Translations under genes and position numbers: made by a program | Shown: one piece after another, positions 58,688-64,000 of the stretch | Layout: the number at the start of each line of letters is the position of its first letter | Position numbering within the stretch: the stretch's first letter is position 1 | The notes under the pieces: generated by a model | Told to the model about the DNA's origin: nothing | What the model saw: only the letters and a program-made list of their open reading frames with translations | Database searches by the model: none | Assembly: GCA_026724425.1 (NCBI GenBank) | Contig: JAIUCV010000011.1 | Span: 9,011,501 to 9,075,500 of the forward strand | Length of the DNA stretch: 64,000 nt | DNA from: Erythrophleum ivorense | Taxonomy: Eukaryota; Streptophyta; Magnoliopsida; Fabales; Fabaceae | Direction of reading: 5' to 3'

Positions 58688-59449
58688 TTTAACATCTTTG
58701 TCGAAGAACAAAAACCACATACGTAGATTGTAATCCCAATTGTGGGACCTATATTAGCGTGAAATTTATATTATAAGAATTGTGTTCCTTTCACGTTATA
58801 GCCTTTCCTGTTAGGAGGCTCAAACTATGGGCGACATATTTAAACCATGATATTAATATTAATATTAATTATATTAGCAAGTTCTTCAAGATTCAACTCT
58901 GATAAAACTAATTAATGATTTTTTTTCTTTGGTACATAAAACTAGTTCTATTTTACTGTTGCACTTTCTCTCATATTTAATGCTTTTATATATGACGACA
59001 CGTTATTTCCATTTTACCTGATATAAATTAAAGAGCGCTAATTGAGTAATTTTGTTTTTCTTAACTACAAGTTTTTTCAACTTTTATTCAATGCCTCATA
59101 GTTTAACTCAGTGGTCCTATCCAAATTCATTTTTAGGCGAATTCGAATGCAGTCACATGTCAATTGTAACTCTAATATTAAAATATTGTTTATGTAGCAA
59201 AATAAAGCAAGAAGTGTTCTATTTTATGCTAAAAAAATATTGCTCATGTATGAACAGGGAAGAGATCAATTTTTGTTAAAAGCAACTTTTTGATATTAAA
59301 AAGAATATAATTAAATTAGATTAATTATAAGTAATTTTTGGTAACGACAACTAGTGTAAATTATTAAAAAATAAATAAAAATAAAAACTCATGCAGCTGG
59401 GTTGTTAAAAGTAGGTAAAATATTTCTGTTAAAAACAACTTTTTGATAC

Positions 59450-59490
<41 letters not shown>

Positions 59491-59650
59491 TGCAGTAATA
59501 GTTTCATTAAATCGTTCATTTTTTTCTCCCCAAGAAAAAAGTTATCCAGAATTTGAGGTCATTGCTACCAACATGTATGATTTTCATGATCCAGCTTTTA
59601 TGATAGTCATATGACAGTTTCAAGTTCAATAATAGTCCTAAAGGACTAGT
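58688..59650. other. Intergenic DNA, no gene seen
   Basis: AT-rich, with a long (TA)n tract at about 59455-59485. The open frame at 59052-59279 has no recognisable motif. Confidence 0.5.
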
Positions 59651-60540
59651 GTCTTTGGGGTTTGGTACGTGATACAAGTGATAATTGTTGTTTTTATATA
59701 TTTTATTTTTTTAATTTAAATATTTTAATAATGAATTTTGGTTTAATAGATTTAATTAGGTGAAATTTAATTTAATTAGTTATTTTTACATTTTAGGAAT
59801 TAATTTAAAAAATTATTAATTTTTAATGTATAAATTTCTTTTAAATAATTTTATAAATTTCTTATTTAATGTTTTCTATTTTTATTTAATACAGATTTTA
59901 ATGGGCAAATGAAAAGTAATTGATGGAGATTGATTGGAAGAGAATTGAAAGTCACAAGATTGAATCAAAAAAACCAAAAATTTGAGGATGAAAGCTTCAT
60001 ATTTGCAATGCCAAGTTTAAAATAATTGCTCACATTTTTTTAAGAAATTTTAGAAAATAAAAAAATGGGAAATGGGATTGTTATGTGTAGCTTCTTCATG
60101 TTAAAATACAAATTCATTTGTTTTTTTTTTTCTCCATGTGCAGATCCAATTTGGCTCTCTCCAAGTGACATATATACACACGACATTCTCATATTCAAAG
60201 AGCATTAGGTTATGTTTTGAGAGCAGAAGGCACGAGTTCAACGCATGGAATCCATGGTCCTCATCATTGCATGTGGAATGCAAGGGCAAGATAAATCACA
60301 CATGTAGCCACATCACACCCACGTCGCTCCACTAACACACACTCCACTCCCTCACACGAAGAAGCACACATCACACTCAATTATACACATAGTAGCTGCA
60401 CGAATAGTTAACTCACACGCACCAAATCAAACACACACCCATGGGATTGAAAGGGAAAAGCATTCACTCTTTCACACATAAATGAAAGGCACGGGTCCAA
60501 GCTCTCAGCACACTCTCACGGTGCTCTCTCATGTCACATT

Positions 60541-61540
60541 CTTAGGTGAACTCCCAAACCTCTACTGCAAAAAACCTATGCATCTTCTTTGTTGCAAGTT
60601 AAACACTCCATTTAAATAATTTGGGAAAGATATGCACCATCCAAGCTTATGAAATTCTAACCGTCTATTTTGTTTTAAGTAAAAAAATATCATCTTCCTC
60701 CCATAACACTATTTCTCCTCTAAAACATATCGTTCAAGCGTCCCTCAAGTGCAGGAAAATTCTCTAGAGATTGTGGGGATGTCTCAAGCAAGATTTTTAT
60801 AAGTTCTTTTTTTTTCTGTATAGGTGTAAAACTGGTGAAAAATGATTGTTATGTTATAAAAAATGCATCTTTTTCAGTTTTTATATATTGTTTGGTTTTT
60901 GGTAAAAGGGTTGAAGTTTGGTTTTTAAGGTTATGTTTCTGTTCAGTTAATTTTCTGATGTTGGATTGTGTTTTTTGTTTGCATTTTCACCTAAGTCGTT
61001 TATTTTGAGCTACTATATCTATTGTGTATATTTTTACAAAAGGTTTGTTACATGAAAAAACATATTTTAATACATAAGTTGTTAACAGAGGTTTGTTGCT
61101 TGATGAATCTAACTTTTATGCTTCTCAATCTTGAACTCAGCTTCTACAGGATCTATAAGAGGAAGAAGTTGATGAAAATCATGGGAAGAACACAACATTT
61201 GACTTTTAGGATGAGCAAGCCAACAATTAATCGAAAGAAGGGGCTGAGAGATCAGGCAAAGAAGAAGCTAACTTACATCTAAATGATTTAAAGGAGCAAG
61301 ATGGGGTTGAGCGAACAGAGTATGACTGAGAGAAGCGTTTGTTTTGGAGATGAAGTGATCTAATAAAATCATATTTTTAACTTTTTAAAAAACTTAAAAC
61401 AAAATAGATGGTCAAGATTTTATGAGCTTGAACGGTGTAGATCTTCCCCAAATTATTTAAACTGAGCATTTAACTTATAGCAGAGAAGATGCATGGGTTT
61501 TTTGCACAAGAGGTTTAGGACTCCTCTTAGGTTCCACTCA
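60541..61540. mobile_element. Element with long terminal inverted repeats (MULE-like)
   Basis: The left arm (about 60545-60695) and right arm (about 61375-61536) are imperfect reverse complements over roughly 150 bp. For example, CTGCAAAAAACCTATGCATC near 60566 faces GATGCATGGGTTTTTTGCAC near 61489, and CCGTCTATTTTGTTTTAAGT near 60661 faces CTTAAAACAAAATAGATGGT near 61395. The middle (about 680 bp) has no convincing protein. Arms of this length with a short unrelated core suit non-autonomous Mutator-like elements, but the 9-bp target duplication expected for them was not found. Confidence 0.65.
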
Positions 61541-61587
61541 TTGCACAACTTACTCACATATGCACATTTTCACGTGGCTTTCTCATC

Positions 61588-61588
61588 A

Positions 61589-61617
<29 letters not shown>
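61588..61617. repeat. (CA)n microsatellite
   Basis: About fourteen uninterrupted CA units within a broader CA-rich zone. Confidence 0.9.
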
Positions 61618-61620
<3 letters not shown>

Positions 61621-63459
61621 CATACACTTCACGAGACACACAAGTACACACATAGTCATGCAAGCCTAGGAAAAGCCTCACATTCATTCATATATACACA
61701 TACATGGGCTCACTCTTGGAGGAAAGCACAACTAGCCACTAATTCACTTACATGGATGGCATTCACATCCAAGGCATGAGGGAATAATGCACCAACTCAC
61801 ACTCTCACTCCATGCATGGCTCATACAAGAAGGCTACACTCATCCATATAACAAATCCATAAAAACACACACATGCACAACTGCCCATTAAAGCACACAC
61901 AAGAAGGCATGTGGGTAAGGTTCTAATGTGGAAGAGCCATAGGATTGAAGGGGAGTATTAGGCCAGAACGTGATTATCACGTGAGAAGTGAAGCATGAAG
62001 AGTCTCGGGTTTTTGGATAGGAGGTACACATGTCACACACAACACTAAATCCAGCCCTCATTAATCTACATAATCACATGCATAAACACACGTAGCATTC
62101 CAACTTAATAATTCACATGGAGGAAGCACGTACTTAAGAGGAAAAAGAAGGCAGTACACATGACACATAGAAAAGGGGAGAGGCTCTCGGGTTGGGAATA
62201 TGGGGGAATAGGTTGATCGTGGCTCCTTTCTTCAATTTCTTCCTCCATTTCTTGCAATTAATGGCTACATAATTTCATTTAGTGGTTGATCTTGGATGTT
62301 AACTCCCTAATGAAAGTTAGAGATCCTAATTTCAATTAAGAATAGGCTAATTCTCTCATCTCCTCTTCTATTTTTGTCGTTGTTTCAATTAATGTTCTAT
62401 TGATTGGATTTAATTGATGAAAACTTGATTGTAGTAGCTATTTTGGATTGGTAATTCCTTTGAATTTTGTTCTTGAATCAGAGATACAATATTGCATCTT
62501 AAGTGTTTGATGAATTGCTCTTGAATGATTGTGCATTTTTCACTTATTTTATTTACAAATTTTAGCTTAATTATGTAATGATTTTTGTGTAATTAGTGTT
62601 AGAGTTTTTTCTTAATTGGTTTAATTGAGATTTTTAAAGTTTAAGTGGTGATTTACAATCTTAGGTGGAAAGTCCAACAATCTATAAGAATAATTAAACT
62701 CATATTTTGGTGTGTTCTAATTCTTTTATGCAAGCTCTAATTAATTGATAGTGTTATAATTATGAGCTTCCAATTGGTTTAGCACTTATATTTCAATTGG
62801 TTAATTAGAAATTTCTTTAATGAATGCACCAAATAAGGAGATTAATTCGGGGTCTTAAGTCAATCTAATAAGAACAACGATAATTGAAGTAAAAAAGATG
62901 AGTCCAAGGTTAACTACTTTGTATTATTGGCTGATTTTATCACTTTAGTTTTAGTTTTTAAATTCTTGTTGTTTACTTTAATTCAATTAAATTTCAGAAA
63001 TTAAATCATTTCAATTACTTCTTATCTTGTGTTTTACTTAGCTTGCACGCCTGAAAACTCTTTTACAAGCAATTAGAATCTAAGTCTGAGAGAAACGATC
63101 TAAGTTGCATTTCTAACTACAAATTGTAATTCAACCTAGTTATTTGAGATTACTTGGCATAATCATCAACAAGCTAGCTTGATCTATTTGATTTAGATAA
63201 TAGAAACTATGTTGAACTATAGATATACAAATTTATGTAATAAATCGTGCTATAATAGATTATATATATGTGAAGATTAAAAATTATGGGAAGTAGAGGA
63301 AGAAGATGGAAAGGAAAAAAAAATGTTCCAAATATAATACTTTTCTATTTCATTCCTTAAGAGATTCTGTAATTAATGATAAAGGAAATTGAGACAATAA
63401 AAGGAATATATGAAAAATGTATCTTCTTGTACCCCATCAATAAACTCTAGATTCATTAA

Positions 63460-64000
63460 TTGACAATTATATATATTCTTTTTGATTTTCTTTCCCTTCT
63501 TTCCCGGTAGACACCATAGAAATTTACAATTGCCATGTATGCAAGTCCTTTTGCAAATTAGCAAATTTACTAAACAACCATTGATTTTTTGCTTTTGACC
63601 AAATAGGGAACAACCTTTGATAAATCCTTATCTAAAAATTTCTTTACTTTCCTATTTCAGAAAGTGCAAATATAAACTTTCCAAACAAGTCTTTTTCTTA
63701 AGGACCAAGTTTTGTCCTACCTCAATTAGGTTCACTAACCCTTAATTCCTTATATATCAAAAATTAAAAAGTCTCTCTATACAAAAACATTACAAATTGC
63801 CAAATCGCCAATGTATGTAAGCCCTCTTGCAAATTTGCACAGTCTTCATTAAAAGTCTCACTATTAATTAGATCCGTCTTCTAATTTTCTAGTTAGAATA
63901 GAAGAGAAAGATCAAGTTTCATCACCCATAGTTTACAAAGGCATAATAACTAATGATCCCTCTTAATTCTCCAACTCAAACCTTAATTCTGTGTCTCTCT
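63460..64000 (+). repeat. Agenet-gene repeat unit 4, upstream part, running off the window
   Basis: It matches the upstream region of unit 1 at many points: CCTTATATATCAAAAATTAAA (about 63748) against the same text at 53572, GTAAGCCCTCTT at 63818 against 53633, and TTCTGTGTCTCTC at the very end against 53794. In unit 1 the ATG follows that last motif within a few bases, so a fourth Agenet gene or pseudogene should begin just past position 64000. Confidence 0.75.

Larger units (their letters stand above)
59651..63190. mobile_element. Possible old large LTR (solo), interrupted
   Basis: This zone has a composition unlike its surroundings. An early part contains AACCAAAAATTTGAGGATGA and AAAAGTAATTGATGGAG, then come long CA-rich stretches (60290-60540, 61570-62160). 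A T-rich tail ends in GAGAAACGATCTAAG and GATTACTTGGCATAATC. That order recalls the very long LTRs of plant Ty3/gypsy Tat/Ogre-like elements. No primer site, no coding region and no exact target duplication were found, so this is tentative. Confidence 0.3.

Noticed and set aside
60290..62160. CA-rich short repeats considered as a regularly spaced array
   Set aside because: The CACAC words are irregular in spacing and length, with no conserved repeat-spacer pattern, and the setting is a plant nuclear genome. They are low-complexity repeat DNA.
1..64000. A new multi-gene system or metabolic cluster
   Set aside because: The recognisable genes belong to unrelated, well-known plant families with ordinary spacing. 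Nothing in order, orientation or shared elements ties them into one system.

Overview
The window is AT-rich nuclear DNA from a flowering plant, almost certainly a eudicot. The evidence is multi-exon genes with GT-AG introns, plant-specific families (TTL thioredoxin-like TPR protein, isoprenylated heavy-metal-associated protein, Agenet-domain proteins, epsilon-group 14-3-3) and many plant-type MITEs and LTR elements. The species cannot be named from the sequence alone. There is no sign of prokaryotic or organellar organisation.

Layout. 1-1.3 kb: first exon of a bHLH transcription factor on the minus strand, cut by the window edge. 1.3-4.7 kb: AT-rich spacer. 4.76-11.7 kb: two tandem copies of a segment of about 3 kb, each carrying the decayed 3' part of a LINE. 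12.3-14.15 kb: an intron-containing but broken fragment of ketol-acid reductoisomerase. 14.5-15 kb: a likely solo LTR. 15-26 kb: gene-empty AT-rich DNA holding at least five copies of an AT-rich foldback element and one element with GC-rich inverted ends. 26.6-31.14 kb: a complete seven-exon TTL1-type gene (706 codons), with two transposon-derived introns. 33.07-33.98 kb: a three-exon gene for a small plant protein of unknown function. 35.75-39.97 kb, minus: a seven-exon 14-3-3 gene whose stop codon lies alone in the last exon. 40-44.4 kb: spacer with a Tourist-like MITE. 44.4-45.4 kb, minus: a HIPP gene with a 6-bp first coding exon. 47-50.4 kb: a Stowaway MITE, then a gypsy-type LTR element reduced to gag plus protease. 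50.4-53.4 kb: spacer with one inverted-repeat element. 53.4-57.1 kb and again from 63.4 kb to the end: a tandem family of Agenet-domain genes in which only one visible member is intact. 59.6-63.2 kb: repeat-derived DNA with an element carrying long inverted ends inside what may be an old large LTR.

The genes do not form a pathway. They are ordinary neighbours in a plant chromosome: transcription, amino-acid synthesis (dead copy), stress/growth scaffold, phosphoprotein adaptor, metal-binding isoprenylated protein and chromatin-reader-like genes. I found no convincing new biological system. The most informative parts are the decaying Agenet array, the gag-protease-only LTR element with asymmetric LTRs, the clustered foldback family, and the divergence gradient across the 3-kb duplication.
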